Assembly (NCBI RefSeq): GCF_963678975.1
Contig: NC_089281.1
Span: 3,588,926-3,652,925, forward strand
Direction: 5' to 3'
Source of the DNA: Dysidea avara
Taxonomy: Eukaryota; Porifera; Demospongiae; Dictyoceratida; Dysideidae
DNA: 64,000 nt
Shown here: in pieces, positions 47,190-59,700 of the stretch
Layout of the letters: the number at the start of each line of letters is the position of its first letter
How positions within the stretch are numbered: the stretch's first letter is position 1
Program-made: the position numbers and the translations under genes
The notes under the pieces: generated by a model
What the model was told of the DNA's origin: nothing
Databases searched by the model: none
What the model saw: the letters and a program-made list of their open reading frames with translations, nothing else

Positions 47190-48004
47190 CAAGACACACG
47201 GTAGTGTGTCGTGCGGCCCAAGAAGCCGGCGCGTAACACCCGTGAGTATATTGACAGGAAGAAAGAAAACGCAATTTTCTCACCTCCGTAGCTCTGTGCT
47301 GCCTTGATGAAACAAGACGATTTTTGCTGTGGACACTCCCTCCACCTTCAGCACTCCACATTCCAAATTTGAGCGAAATCGCTTCAAGCGTTCCCGAGAT
47401 ATGCGACTTCAAAAATTGGCTTGGTTTCTTCGTTTTTTTTTTCTTCTTATTTTTCTTCCTCTTTTCGCACACTTACAAAAACTGCTATAAAACGCGAACG
47501 CCATATCCGATCGCCTTGAACTTTGGCACACAGAAGGGGGTATAAAGGCGCATCTCTGTACCAAATTTGGATGGAATACGATAAACAGGCAAAGAGTTAT
47601 GAGCGATTATTCACGAAAAATAACACCAATATGTTGTCACGCCTACAGGGTAAACCGCGTATGGGAAGAAGCTGAAAATCAGTGGGTGAATAGGTTAACT
47701 ATTGAACCTCAAACCTTTTGTGGTTTGAAAGAAATCGAGCTAAAAACCAGGAAGATACAACGAAAAAACCAACAGTGTGTAACAATTACGCAATCGAGAT
47801 TAGCTAATAAAAACGACTGCTTGCCACGCCTACCAGGTAAACCGCTTGGGGTAATACTTTAAAAATCGCTGTACAGATGGAGTTATCATCTTAGAAAGGC
47901 TCTTCAATGGTGTAGAAGAATCAGACTTAAAGCCACGGAGTTATAACACGAAATCCAACTTGGTGTAGCAAGTGCGAGATCGATATACTCTAATAGAGCA
48001 GTCA
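47190..48004 (-). repeat. Inverted copy of the 38735-39540 element tail
   Basis: It opens with atcaagacacacggtagtgt and gtgcggcccaagaagccggc (terminus). The sub-repeat block with ggtaaaccg/cctaccaggtaaaccgct boxes follows, then the module at 47976-48004. Order and sequence mirror 38735-39540. Confidence 0.75.
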
Positions 48005-48019
48005 TCCTAATAGAGCAGT

Positions 48020-50296
48020 CACCCGAAGAGAATTCAAGAGATCAGCTAGAAACAAGTCACCCTGTAGAGAGATCAGCCACAAACAATTCACCCTGTAGAG
48101 AGATCAGAAGAAGTTACCTTGTAGGGAATTCATGCAACTATAGAAAGAGATAATTCAGCTAGAAGAAATCACCTTGTAGAATTCAGCTACAAAGAAACCA
48201 CAATGTAGAGAGTTCAGCTATAAACAAATCACCCTGTAGAGAGATCAGATAGAAGAAGTTAACTTGTAGAGAGTTCAGCTACAAAGAAACCATCATTTAG
48301 AGAGTTCAGCTGCAAACAAATTACCTGTAGAGAGTTCAGCTACAAAGAAATCTCCCTGTAGAGAGATCAGCTAGGAGAAGTTTCCTTGTAGAGAGTTCAG
48401 TTACAAAGAAACCACCATGTAGAGAAATAGTTTACAAACTAGTGACCCTGTAGAGACATCAGCTAGAAGAAGTTACCTTGTAAAGAGTTCAGCTACAAAG
48501 AAACCATTCTGTAAAGAGCTCAGCTGCAAAAAAATCACCTGTACAGAATTCCACTACAAACAAGTCACCCTATATAAAGATCAGCTAGAAGAAGTTACCT
48601 CGAAGAGAGTTCAGTTACAAAGAAACCACCATGTAGAGAAATAGTTTACAAACTAGTGACCCTGTAGAGACATCAGCTAGAAGAAGTTACCTTGTAAAGA
48701 GTTCAGCTACAAAGAAACCATTCTGTAAAGAGCTCAGCTGCAAACAAATCACCTGTACAGAATTCAGCTACAAACAAATCACCCTGTAGAGAGATCAGCT
48801 AGAAGAAGTTACCTTGTTGGTAGTTCAGCTACAAACAAATCACCCTATAGAGAGATCAGCTAGAAGAAGTTACCTTGTAGAAAGTTCAGCTACAAAGAAA
48901 CCATCATGTGGAGAGTTCAGCTGCAAACAAATCACCTGTAGAGAATTCAGCTACAAACAAATCTCCATGTAGAGAGATCAGCTAGGAGAAGTTTCCCTGT
49001 AGAGAGTTCAGTTACAAAGAAACCACCATGTAGAGAATTTGTTTACAAACTAGTGACCCTGTAGAGACATCAGCTAGAAGAAGTTACCTCGTAGAGTATT
49101 CAGTTACAAAGAAACCACCATGTAGAGAATTCGTTTACAAACTAGTGACCCTGTAGAGACATCAGCTAGAAGAACTTACCTTGTAAAGAGTTCAGCTACA
49201 TAGAAACCATTGTGTAAAGAGCTCAGCTGCAAACAAATCACCTGTACAGAATTCAGCTACAAACTAGTGACCTTGTGGAGACATCAGCTAGAAGAAACTA
49301 CCTTGTAGAGAGCTCAGCTACAAAGAAACCATTCTGTAAAGAGCTCAGCTGCAAACAAATCACCTGTACAGAAACTGAATTCAGCTACAAACAAATCACC
49401 CTGTAGAAAGATCAGCTAGAAGAAGTCACCTTGTAGAGAGTTCAGCTACAATGAAACCACCATGTAGGGAGTTCAGCTAGAAGAAGTTACCTTGTAGAGA
49501 GTTCAGCTACAAAGAAACCATCATGAAGAGAGTTCAGCTGCAAACAAATCTCCCTGTAGAGAGTTCAGTTAGAAGAAGTTACCTTGTAGAGAGTTCAGCT
49601 ACAAAGAAACCATCATGTGGAGAGTTCAGCTGCAAACAAATCACCTGTAGACAGTTCAGCTACTAAGAAACCACCATGTAGGGAGTTCAGCTAGAAGAAG
49701 TTACCTTGTAGAGAGTTCAGCTACAAAGAAACCATTCTGTAAAGAGCTCAGCTGCAAACAAATCACCTGTATAGAATTCAGCTACAAACAAATCACCCTG
49801 TAGAGAGATCAGCTAGAAGAAATTACCTTGTAGAGAGTTCAGCTACAGTTAAAAGAAACCACCATGTAAAGAGTTCAGCTGCAAAGAAATCACCCTTTAG
49901 AAAATTCTGCCACAAACAAATTGCCCTGTAGAAAGATCAGTTAGAAGAAGTTATCTTGTAGAGAGTTCAGCTACAAAGAAACCACCATGTAGAGAGTTCA
50001 GCTAGAAGAAATTACCTTGTAGAGAGTTCAGCTACAAAGAAACCATCATCTAGATAGTTCAGCTGCAAACAAATCACCTGTAGAGAGTTCAGCTACAAAC
50101 AAATCTCGCTGTAAAGAGATCAATTAGAAGAAGTTACCTTGTAGAGAGTTCAGCTACAAAGAAACCATTCTGTAAAGAGCTCAGCAGCAAAAAAATCACC
50201 TGTACAGAATCCAGCTACAAATAAATCACCCTGTAGAGAGAACAGCTAGAAGAAGTTACCTTGAAGAGTGTTCAGTTACAAAGAAACCACCATGGA
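48020..50296 (-). repeat. 31-bp satellite array, inverted copy
   Basis: The same monomer as 35836-38690 on the opposite strand (gagagttcagctacaaacaa then atcaccctgta). A clear higher-order order of four classes recurs about every 120-125 bp: cagctacaaagaaaccat, cagctgcaaacaaatcac, cagctacaaacaaatcac, cagctagaagaagttacc. About 73 monomers. Confidence 0.95.
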
Positions 50297-50469
50297 CAGT
50301 TCTGTAATAAATATATGTATTATATATATAATTTGTACATTTACTGATAAAATATTTAAAGTACATCTACTTCACCTTTTCTTCTTCCTGTAGTAAAGAA
50401 AAAATAGGTTAAAAAAGTCCCAAAGCTGGCCATAGGCCGGCTTTGGGGTATACAAATACAAAAAGAAAT

Positions 50470-50795
50470 GAAATCTAATCCAAAACAGCCAAGCTGTAAA
50501 AAAAGTGTGCGGCCCTCAGAAAGGCTATGGTGAAAAAAGATGTGAAATCCAAGGTGGCGGCCAAGAAATGGCTGTGATGGTAGGTTAATGGTAAAAATTT
50601 TAATAATGACAATTTAGGTAAATTTTGTGAAGCGGCACAAAAATTCACCTGAATTGTCGTTATTAAAATTTTTACCATTAACCTACCATCACAGCCATTT
50701 CTTGGCCGCCACCTTGGATTTCACATCTTTTTTCACCATAGCCTTTCTGAGGGCCGCACACTTTTTTTACAGCTTGGCTGTTTTGGATTAGATAT
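50470..50795. mobile_element. Foldback element, twin of 35283-35612
   Basis: The arms start aaaacagccaagctgtaaaa and end tttacagcttggctgttttg, with aggtggcggccaagaaatgg and ttaatggtaaaaattttaat inverted inside. The loop is about 25 bp. Confidence 0.85.
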
Positions 50796-51440
50796 CATTA
50801 TGAGGGGGATAATCCCCCCTCAGCAGACCGAGGGGGGGCTTCAGCCGCCTATGGTAGTGCACTATTTCATAAAACCATGCTATTATGCTCATAAAGTTGA
50901 GCATTATGCTTTTGAGCAGTGCTCAAAACTCACCTACTGGTATTATATATATGCTTTTGAGAATGCTCATTGTTCTCAAAATTATGCCACCACTTTTAGG
51001 TAATAATATCACCTTATTGCTGTAGCTATCAGAACATTTAAATTGATGCTTCAGCTTTATCTTCTTGTTATTTGGTTCATTGTGACTTTTCATTCTATTT
51101 GACTGCAGTTATTATATTTGTGTATGGCTGCAATAGGATTTGTTGGAACAAGAGATGAATCACTACTGACTGAAACATTTTACTTTCTTCATTTTTTTCT
51201 CTTTTTATTTATTTATTTAAACTTTATAGTAGAGAACCACTAAGGATCTGCTGTTAACTTGTACCAGCAGCCTAACAATACTTACATACATACATACACT
51301 CTTCTTAACTAGATAATCCATGGAGGGTATACGTATAGTCGGAGCTTTGATTTATTTTCGCAAAATTGATATAAGACGTGTACATGTACCTTGATCACCT
51401 TGATTTTTGGGATAAATGAAGAGTGTATAAAGGTGAATAA
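50796..51440. other. Repeat-rich spacer
   Basis: It contains a G/C-rich palindrome (gggataatcccccc) and ttatgctc/gagcat words shared with 43030-43120. A T/TTTA run (51195-51223) is possibly the reverse of a SINE tail. No gene. Confidence 0.4.
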
Positions 51441-51580
51441 TGATATGAAATGGTAAAAAAGTTATGAAGCTTCAAAGTTCAAACAATGGGTCAAATTTTG
51501 TGCCTGAAAAAGCTGAGGGGTATCTTTTGCAAATCTGGTCACTGTAGTTGTTGCAAGCTCTGTATGTGCATGCATGTAGT
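51440..51580 (+). repeat. Direct repeat partner of 52390-52545
   Basis: Shares aaaaaagtt.t.aagct, caaacaatgg.tcaaatttt, gaggggta.cttttgcaaat and tagttgttgcaagc with the second copy about 950 bp downstream. Confidence 0.65.
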
Positions 51581-51616
51581 TATGGCTGACTTTGGGGCCT
51601 TGCAAAGTACAAAAAG

Positions 51617-51860
51617 AAGTGAAATCCACACAAAAATAGCCAAGCTGTGAAAAATGGTGCGGCCTTAAAAGCCTGGGTGAAAAAAATTGTGAAATTAAAG
51701 GTGGTGGCCAAGCAATGGATATTAATGCTTAATAATGGCATCGCATCGTTAAACTTTATTCATTACAGCCATTTCTTGGCCACCACCTTTGATTTCACAG
51801 CTTTTTTCACACAGGCTTTTAAAAGCCACACCATCTTTAAGCTTGACTGTTTTTGTGTGG
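51617..51860. mobile_element. Foldback element (AGCCAAGCTGT family), diverged
   Basis: aaaaatagccaagctgtgaa at the left pairs with ttaagcttgactgtttttgt at the right. aaaggtggtggccaag and cttggccaccaccttt are inverted. Confidence 0.75.
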
Positions 51861-51867
51861 TCTATAT

Positions 51868-52499
51868 GTGACTGGATTTGCAAAAAGTTACCTTTCCACA
51901 CATTTTACATGCCAGTATGTATGTGACACATGACACCTTACACTGATTAACTTGCTTTTAAATGGACCTTATCCACAATGACGTCACGAGCAACAAGATG
52001 GCCGCGTTATTTGGGGTACTAATGTACAGGCGCCTATGGAGAAATTGTTTTGATCCATCATATTTCACTCGTGAAGCAAGATACCGAGGAGTAACCAACA
52101 GGTATGGATATAAAGTAACAAAAACTTGCAAACAAGCGTTATCTCGAAAATTTTCCGGCATGCGATACAAATCATTTGTTGTCCTGTCTTGTAACCGTAC
52201 CTGTTGCTTAGAGCTCGATATCTTCTTCCCTGGCTGAAATATGATCGATCAAAAGAATTTCTCCATAGGCGCCTGTACATTAGTACCCCAAATAACGCGG
52301 CCATCTTGTACTCGTGACGTCATTGTGGATAAAGCCCATTCAAAATGCAGCCAGATATTATCGTGGAAAATTTCAGGTAATTATATTGCAATGGTTAAAA
52401 AAGTTGTAAAGCTTTAAATTTCAAACAATGGATCAAATTTGTGTGTGAAAAACTGAGGGGTACCTTTTGCAAATTAAATCTGGTCACATAATTATATAG
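51868..52499. mobile_element. TGTGACC-type element enclosing another foldback
   Basis: TGTGACTGGATTTGCAAAAA at the left. The right end reverse-complements to TGTGACCAGATTTAATTTGC. It contains the foldback at 51961-52345. Confidence 0.5.
51961..52345. mobile_element. Foldback MITE with CRE in each arm
   Basis: Arms of about 110 bp are inverted (ccttatccacaatgacgtca; gccgcgttatttggggtact; aggcgcctatggagaaatt). Both arms hold TGACGTCA. Each strand gives an open frame with MAALFGVLMYRRLWRN purely because of the inversion. A relic arm (gacatcaatgtggataaggt) is at 60806-60840. Confidence 0.8.
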
Positions 52500-52931
52500 T
52501 TGTTGCAAGCCCTGTGTGTGCATACATGTGCTGTGTAGTGCGCACATTTGTGCGTGTAGCATTAAATTATAACAAGAAAAATTCTTACAACTGAGTATTG
52601 TCAATCCGCGTACAGAGTGCTGTTCACAGAGTGTAGAGGTACGTTGTTACACATTGAATTTGGCTATTATAAGCTTTCATGCACATAATACATTAACTTA
52701 ATCCAACAACTGAATGTGTTACTGTATAATACTCTCAATAGCAGCTTGACGTATTATATTGATATGCGTCAAGCGATTAGCCAATAGAATTAGTATTACA
52801 CTTGTTTGTCAAGGTCCCTTGACAAAAATCTATTGATTGGCTAGAATAGTGTGGTGTTTCTATTAGAAGTAAATGTCCGACTTAACAACTATTGTTACCA
52901 TAGTGATAGATGCCCCAAAGTATAACACAAT

Positions 52932-53080
52932 ATGGTTGCTTAGCAACGGTTGCTATGTAACCGTTGCTAAGGCAAACTCCTTCGAGACCATAGCAACAGT
53001 TGCTAAGTGGGATTGGTCTTTTGCAGTAGTTATTTTTTGAATTTCTGTTGCTTAGTAACAGTTGCTATGGTTGTCGGATT
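52932..53080. promoter_or_regulatory. Cluster of X-box-like GTTGCTNAGCAAC motifs
   Basis: ggttgcttagcaacggttgc, then tatgtaaccgttgctaag, catagcaacagttgctaag and gttgcttagtaacagttgc. These resemble RFX X-boxes (GTTGCC-N-RGYAAC type). At least five half- or full palindromes occur in 150 bp. Whether they act is unknown. Confidence 0.45.
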
Positions 53081-53090
53081 AATTTGCAAT

Positions 53091-53240
53091 AGGACGGATG
53101 GCTGTGCTATTCGGGATTAATAGTTCTCGCATTGTAAACAGGAAGGAAATAGTGCTTGGCTTCGCCTCGCACTATTTTACTCCTTCCTGTTTACAATGCT
53201 CACACTATTAATCCTGAATACCACAGCCATCCATCCTATT
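53091..53240. repeat. Palindrome with about 65-bp arms
   Basis: ggatggctgtgctattcggg pairs with cctgaataccacagccatcc. gtaaacaggaagga pairs with tccttcctgtttac. A short inner hairpin ggcttcgcctcgcac is at the centre. Confidence 0.8.
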
Positions 53241-53249
53241 ACATATACT

Positions 53250-53650
53250 AATAAGCTGCAGCATGCATGTGTTTGCATACTGCGCATTGAGAACTCAACA
53301 GGGTGAAGACTTTATTTAGGAATGTTTATAGATGTCTGCTGAGGTTTCCTAACTGAATGCGAACTCAATAAATTCTCGATCAATTGTAAAATGTTTCCTC
53401 CTATCCAGAAAACAATGGCATGCCGATAGCTACCAGCTGCCTGCATGCAGTGGTGTAGAAGAATTTTCCAGCAAATGATAGCTGTCACTGTCAAGATGTC
53501 AGCGTGCACTTTCCAATAGTTAACGTTCTCAGAATAACAGACATGATATGATTATGCAGCTGAATATTCATACAACAATGAATATACAAAGTAGAAGTTC
53601 AGTTCATTATATTTAGGAGATCAGAAACCAGAGAAGAGTTTTTTTATTAT
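53250..53650. other. 3' flank of the large minus-strand gene, nothing seen
   Basis: AT-rich, with no coding signal. Confidence 0.35.
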
Positions 53651-53654
53651 TCTT

Positions 53655-53660
53655 TTTATT
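53655..53660 (-). terminator. Poly(A) signal AATAAA
   Basis: AATAAA on the minus strand about 100 bases past the stop at 53759-53761, in an A/T-rich stretch. Confidence 0.4.
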
Positions 53661-53758
53661 CAGTTTTAAAATTTTTTTTTTGTTGCTATATAAGCATTTA
53701 TTATTTTTAAATTTTTTTGGGGCTTACACTCAAGCCTAATGTTTTATATTACAAAATA

Positions 53759-56700
53759 TTAAGGAAAAGAGAAAAATGAAAACTGCTGCTGCTGCATAAT
53801 GGATGGTTCTTTTCTTCCTGGAAACCAATTGAGTTTATTCAACTCTGCCCAAGAAGCATCACAATAGTTAAACATTCTCTTTGCTCCAGTAATGGAGTCC
53901 AGAAGCATATCTTGTGCTTTGCTGTACTTCTTTTCACCCAACAATTGATATGATCTCAGCATCATATATCTTGGACCAAATACTCGACATGTCTTTATCT
54001 TCTTCTTCAACTTTTTCATTGTCTAGTGACACAACAAAATCAACTATACTACACAAATCTCGTCACAAATGTTTGAGTACCTTAGAGGCTAGTTTGCTGA
54101 TAGTTTTATCATCAAGTGAGTTGTCAAGGAGTAATAAGCACTCAGCTTGTCGACACAATGCCTTGGTCATCGCAAAATTATATGAGGTAGGTGTTTTACC
54201 TAATGTGGTAAATATAATCAAACAGTGGCATATTTCTTTTTAAGTCAAATAAACTAGGAATTTAGCGTCGCCTCTCAGATTTGATGAAGCTTGGTGTGCA
54301 TGTTTGTAGTACCTGTGGTGCTCATCGCTCATACAAATTTTTATCTCCATAACCTCATAGTTTCTGACACAAATATTTTGAATTGTTCATGAAAAATTGG
54401 TCTGTCGTAAGTTACAAATTGACTATAACTTTCTACATTGTTATATTATATTTTAAAACAAATTTTTCACTGACTGAACACTGTTACAGGGAATTAACAC
54501 TTCTTGCAATTTTGTACGGAATGCATTACGCGTAGTGTGAATGTACACACATGCATGTTTTATAAGCAATTTATCTGGTAACACGATGGTAGTGGCTACC
54601 CATATCATGCCTTAGACCACTGTAAACATGACAAATTTCTGAATAGGGTTGCAGCATAGCTTCAAGAATAGCAACTTCAATTAATGTGATATTCCATAAT
54701 TTATGGATCACTTGAAAGGTCAATCAACAATAATTCTTCAATCAGTGAAAATATTGTTTTAAAATATTAATGCAGTATAACTAAGACAGAGCAACTTTTC
54801 ATGAAAATTAATATTAAAAATAACGTGGTGATAAATCAGAAACTATGTGGGTTATGGGAATAAAAATTTGTATGAGTTATGAGCACCATATATAGCTAGG
54901 TACTACAAATACACCAAACTTCATCAAAATCTGAGAGGTGGCCTACATTCTGTTGACATGAAATGACCCAATATACAACAGCATGTCAAACATTATATTC
55001 CACCACAACCATACTGCGGTTTACACACTACACTTACTATTGGCTATAGTAATGTATTTCATTGCCAGTCGCCACTGCCTTATTCTTGCATACCTACAAT
55101 GATCACATATTACTAGCAACATACACTGACTGAGTTACTACTGCTCACCATGTTGCCAAACAAGTGGCCAGGTAGAAGTCCTCACCAGTTGGGAACTTTT
55201 GAATACTGTACCGCTTGGCTGCTTCTATCATGCCTTCAAAATCATCTGGCTTCATACCTGCATGTATATATATAATAGTAATAAAGTCTCAAAACCTCAC
55301 ACAACAAAACCCCCAATGATTGTACATCATGCATAAAGCAGATAACCATTAAATACTCAAGGGTACAATCAGATACAAATGAAACACATCAATGTGTTGA
55401 ATATGATTGTGATCTCAATTATACGTACGTTAAACAGCATTACATATATATTGTGCTGATCATAACATACCAATTTCCAAGAAGACATCAAAATTGCCAC
55501 AAGTGATGAGTGCTGTAATTCTGTCATGATCTTCAAGATCTTTCGGAATGTCACACATTTGATCAAGACATTCCTTGATAGCTGGAGTACTAAAAAGAGT
55601 GAAAACCATTTGACATTTTTTGCACACAAAAACCCTTTTAAAAAATTTACCACATAAATAATTATAACATGCACCTGTACAAGCATTGACATGTATTAAC
55701 TCACTTCAACATTAACAGCTCTGTGGAAAGATACTCTATTGAGGTAGTCAATAGTAGAGAAGCATTGTGTTTTCCAGCAATAGACTTGGCAGTTTTTCCT
55801 GTATATAAACAAGCAATGATTGACTTGGTTCATCCAATATATGTATTACCCTTCTGGCCTGCCACCACAATTTCACCATGGCACAATTCAAACATCATGG
55901 TTGATCTAAGCAAGTGTAGAGTGGCAGTACTGTCATCCAAGTTTATCTCTGATGACCTATGACCATATATCAATCATTATACAACATCTTATGGTTAACT
56001 ATTACACTTACTTCTTGTTGGCTTTCTTCACATAATGTTCACTCAAATTGTCAAGACTGTACGATTGGCAGCAGTCAATTACAGAAGCATATGCCTCCAT
56101 CAGCTGTAATACGTTCTCATCATAATACATTCACACCTACAATATGGCTACCTCATAAAGGTCTCCACACTTCTCAGCAGCATTGAGCTGCTGATATGAA
56201 GACATCAATGCTAGCAAGTTTTGTTGTTGATGGTGATAGACTTTGGTCAGTTGACCCATACAGTGAGCTCTTTCACACTGAACTCCATCAAGATGTTGAT
56301 ATTGTTTCCTATAGAAATAATGATGGTGAACACAGAACAACAACACATTACATATGTCCTCTCAAACACATCTCTAGCACTCACTTCTTCTGGAATAATT
56401 TTGATGTTTTCGCATGCAAAAAATGTTTGACAGCTTGGTAGGCTAAGTTAAAAGCTGATCCAACTTTGGTTGATGGTATGTTAATGCCAAGATAACCAAC
56501 TCCCTTTTTAAAGTGGATTATACTTTCTTCTGCCTTGCCAGCTTTAAACAATGCCTAAACAATGAAAATGGTTACATGAATGTAACTGATATCACGTAAC
56601 CATACAATATTGATTAACTCACTTGGCCATAGAAGGTCTCAAACTCAGCCATACTCTCATATTGTGTGATGTTCTCATCAAACCCATTACCATTGAATTG

Positions 56701-59700
56701 ATTGCAGTATCCTATCAAGTCAGTGTCGTCTCCATTAGCTTCCACATCAAATGTCGCATTCATTCCATAGTCAACCAAACTAGCCATTGCCACTTTAGGT
56801 ACATCCCCTTTAACAACAATTCCAGTGAATGTCTTAAATCTCCCAAACTCGAGACTAACCAGTAACATCATCCTGAACATCTGATATCATTTCATCAAAA
56901 ACTGATAATGGAACATCAGCTTGAACGATATATTTAGTGGTACAGGCAGTCTCTTCATCTTCTGTAGCAATCACAACATCATTGGAACATGTTGGTTCTT
57001 CCTTATAATCCATCATGGTTGATTGTTCTTGTAAATTGAAAGTTTCGTTAGAAGTAGACAAGGAGTAGTCAACACTTATCATGTGTTGAGACTCCTGTGT
57101 AAATGAATTGTCAGTGGTAGGATAGCTTAATTCATACTCCTGGAGATGGTTACTGCTGACAAGTGTCATGTCAACTTTGTTCAGGTTCTTGGTAACAGCT
57201 AAGTCTTGACCATCAGGAATAGCTCCATTCAGGTTCTTGGTAACAGCTAAGTCTTGACCATCAGGAACAGCTCCATTAGCTTCCACATCAAATGTTCCAC
57301 CCACTCCAGAGTCAACCAAACTAGCCATTACCACTTCAGGTACATCCCCTTTACAACAATTATAGTGAATGTCTTAAATCTCCCAAACCCAAAACTCACC
57401 AGTAACATCATCCTGAACATCTGATTTCACTTCATCAAAAACTGATGATGGAACATCAGCTTGAACAAAATCTTCAGTGGTATGGGTAGTCTCTTCATCT
57501 TCTGCTGTAGTCACAGCATCACTGGAACATGTTGGTTCTTCCGTATAATCCATCATGGTTGATTGTTCTTGTAAATTGGAGGCTTCGTTAGACAAGGTAT
57601 AGTCAACATTTATCATTTGTTGAGACTCCTGTGTATATGAATTGTCAGTGGTAGGACAGCTTAATTCATACTCCTGGAGGTGATAACTGCTGAGAAGTGT
57701 CGTGTCAACTTTGCTCAGGTTCTTGGTAACAGCTGAGCCTTGATCATCAGGAATAGCTCCATTAGTTTCCACATCAAATGTTCCACCCACACCAGACTCA
57801 ACCAAACTAGCCATTGCCACTTCAGGTACATCCCCTTTAACAACAAGCAAATTTAAAATCTCCCAAACTTGAAACTCACCAGTAACACCATCCTCTTCAT
57901 CTTGAACAACTGATTTCACTTTTTCAAAAACTGATGATGGAACATCAACTTGGACAATATCTTCAGTGATAGCCTCTTCATCTTCTGTAGTAATCACGGA
58001 ACATGTTGGTTCTTCCTTATAATCCATCATGGTTAATTGTTCTTGTAAATTGGAAGCTTTGTTAGAAGTAGATAATGTGTAGTGAACACTTATCACGTGT
58101 TGAGACTTCTGTGTAAATGAATTGTCAGCGGTAGGACAGCTTAATTCAGACTCCTGGAGATGGTTACTACTGAGAAGTGTCATGTCAACTTTGCTCAGGT
58201 TCTTGGTAACAGCTAAGTCTTGACCATCAGGAATAGCTTCATTAGCTTCCACATCAACTGTTCCACCCACTTCAGAGTCAACCAAACTAGCCATTGCCAC
58301 TTCAGGTACATCCCCTTTACAACAATTACAGTAAATGTCTTAAACCTCCCAAACTCGAAACTCACCAGTAACATCATCCTGAACATCTGATATCACTTCA
58401 TCAAAAACTGATGATGGAACATCAGCTTGAACGATATCTTCAGTGGTACGGGTAGTCTCTTCATGTTCTGCTGTAGTCACAGCATCACTGGAACATGTTG
58501 GTTCTTCCGTATAATCCATCATGGTTGATTGTTCTTGTAAATTGGAAGCTTCGTTAGAAGTAGACAAGGTATAGTCAACGTTTATCATCTCCTGTGTAAA
58601 TGAATTGTCAGTGGTAGGACAGCTGAATTTAGACTCTTCAAGATGGTTACTGCTGAGAAGTGTCATGTCAACTTTGCTCAGGTTCTTGGTAACAGCTGAG
58701 CCTTGATCATCAGGAATATCTTCATTAGTTTCCACATCAAATGTTTCACCCACTCCAGAGTCTACCAAACTAGCCATTGCCACTTCAGGTACATCTCCTT
58801 TGATAACAATTACAGCAAATGTAAAATTTCCCAAACTCCAAACTCACCAGTAACATCATCCTCTTCATCTTGAACAACTGATTTCACTTTTTCAAAAACT
58901 GATGATGGAACATCAACTTGGACAATATCTTCAGTTGTATGAGCAGCCTCTTCATCTTCTGTAGTAATCACGGAACATGTTGGTTCTTCCTTATAATCCA
59001 TCATGGTTAATTGTTCTTGTAAATTGGAAGCTTTGTTAGAAGTAGACAAGGTATAGTCAACCCTTATCATGTCTTGAGACTCCGAAGTTTCAAAGGTAGG
59101 ATAGCTTAATTCAGACTCCTGGAGATGGTTACTGCTGACAAGTGTCATGTCAACTTTGTTCAGGTTCTTGGTAACAGCTGAGCCTTGATCATCAGGAATA
59201 GCTCCATTAGCTTCCACATCAAATGTTTCACCCACTGCAGAGTCAACCAAACTAGCCATTACCACTTCAGGTACATCCCCTTTAACAACAATTACAGTGA
59301 ATGTCTTAATCTCCCAAACTCCAAACTCACCAGTAACATCACCCTCTTCATCTTGAACATCTGATTTCACTTCTTCAAATGGAACATCAGCTTGTATGAT
59401 ACTTTCAGTGATACAGGCAGTCCCTTCATCTTCTGTTGTAGTCACATCACTGGAACATGTTGGTTCTTCCTTATAATCCATCATGGTTGATTGTTCTTGT
59501 GAACTGGAAGCTTCGTTAGAAGTAGAAAATGTGTTAACACTTATCATGTGTTGAGACTCCTGTGTAAATGAATTGTCAGTGGTAAGACAGCTTGATTCAG
59601 ACTCCTGGTGGTGGTTACTCCTGAGAAGTTTCCTGCTCAGGTTCTGGGTAACAGTTGAGCCTTGATCATCAGGATAAGCTGTACATGGTATTTTATAGCT

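Noticed and set aside
47125..47545. Lys-rich minus and Phe-rich plus frames
   Set aside because: Both come from the element tail and its A/T runs; the inverted copy near 39300 has the same low-complexity stretch.
51962..52304. Two opposed ORFs sharing MAALFGVLMYRRLWRN
   Set aside because: A by-product of inverted MITE arms, not two genes.
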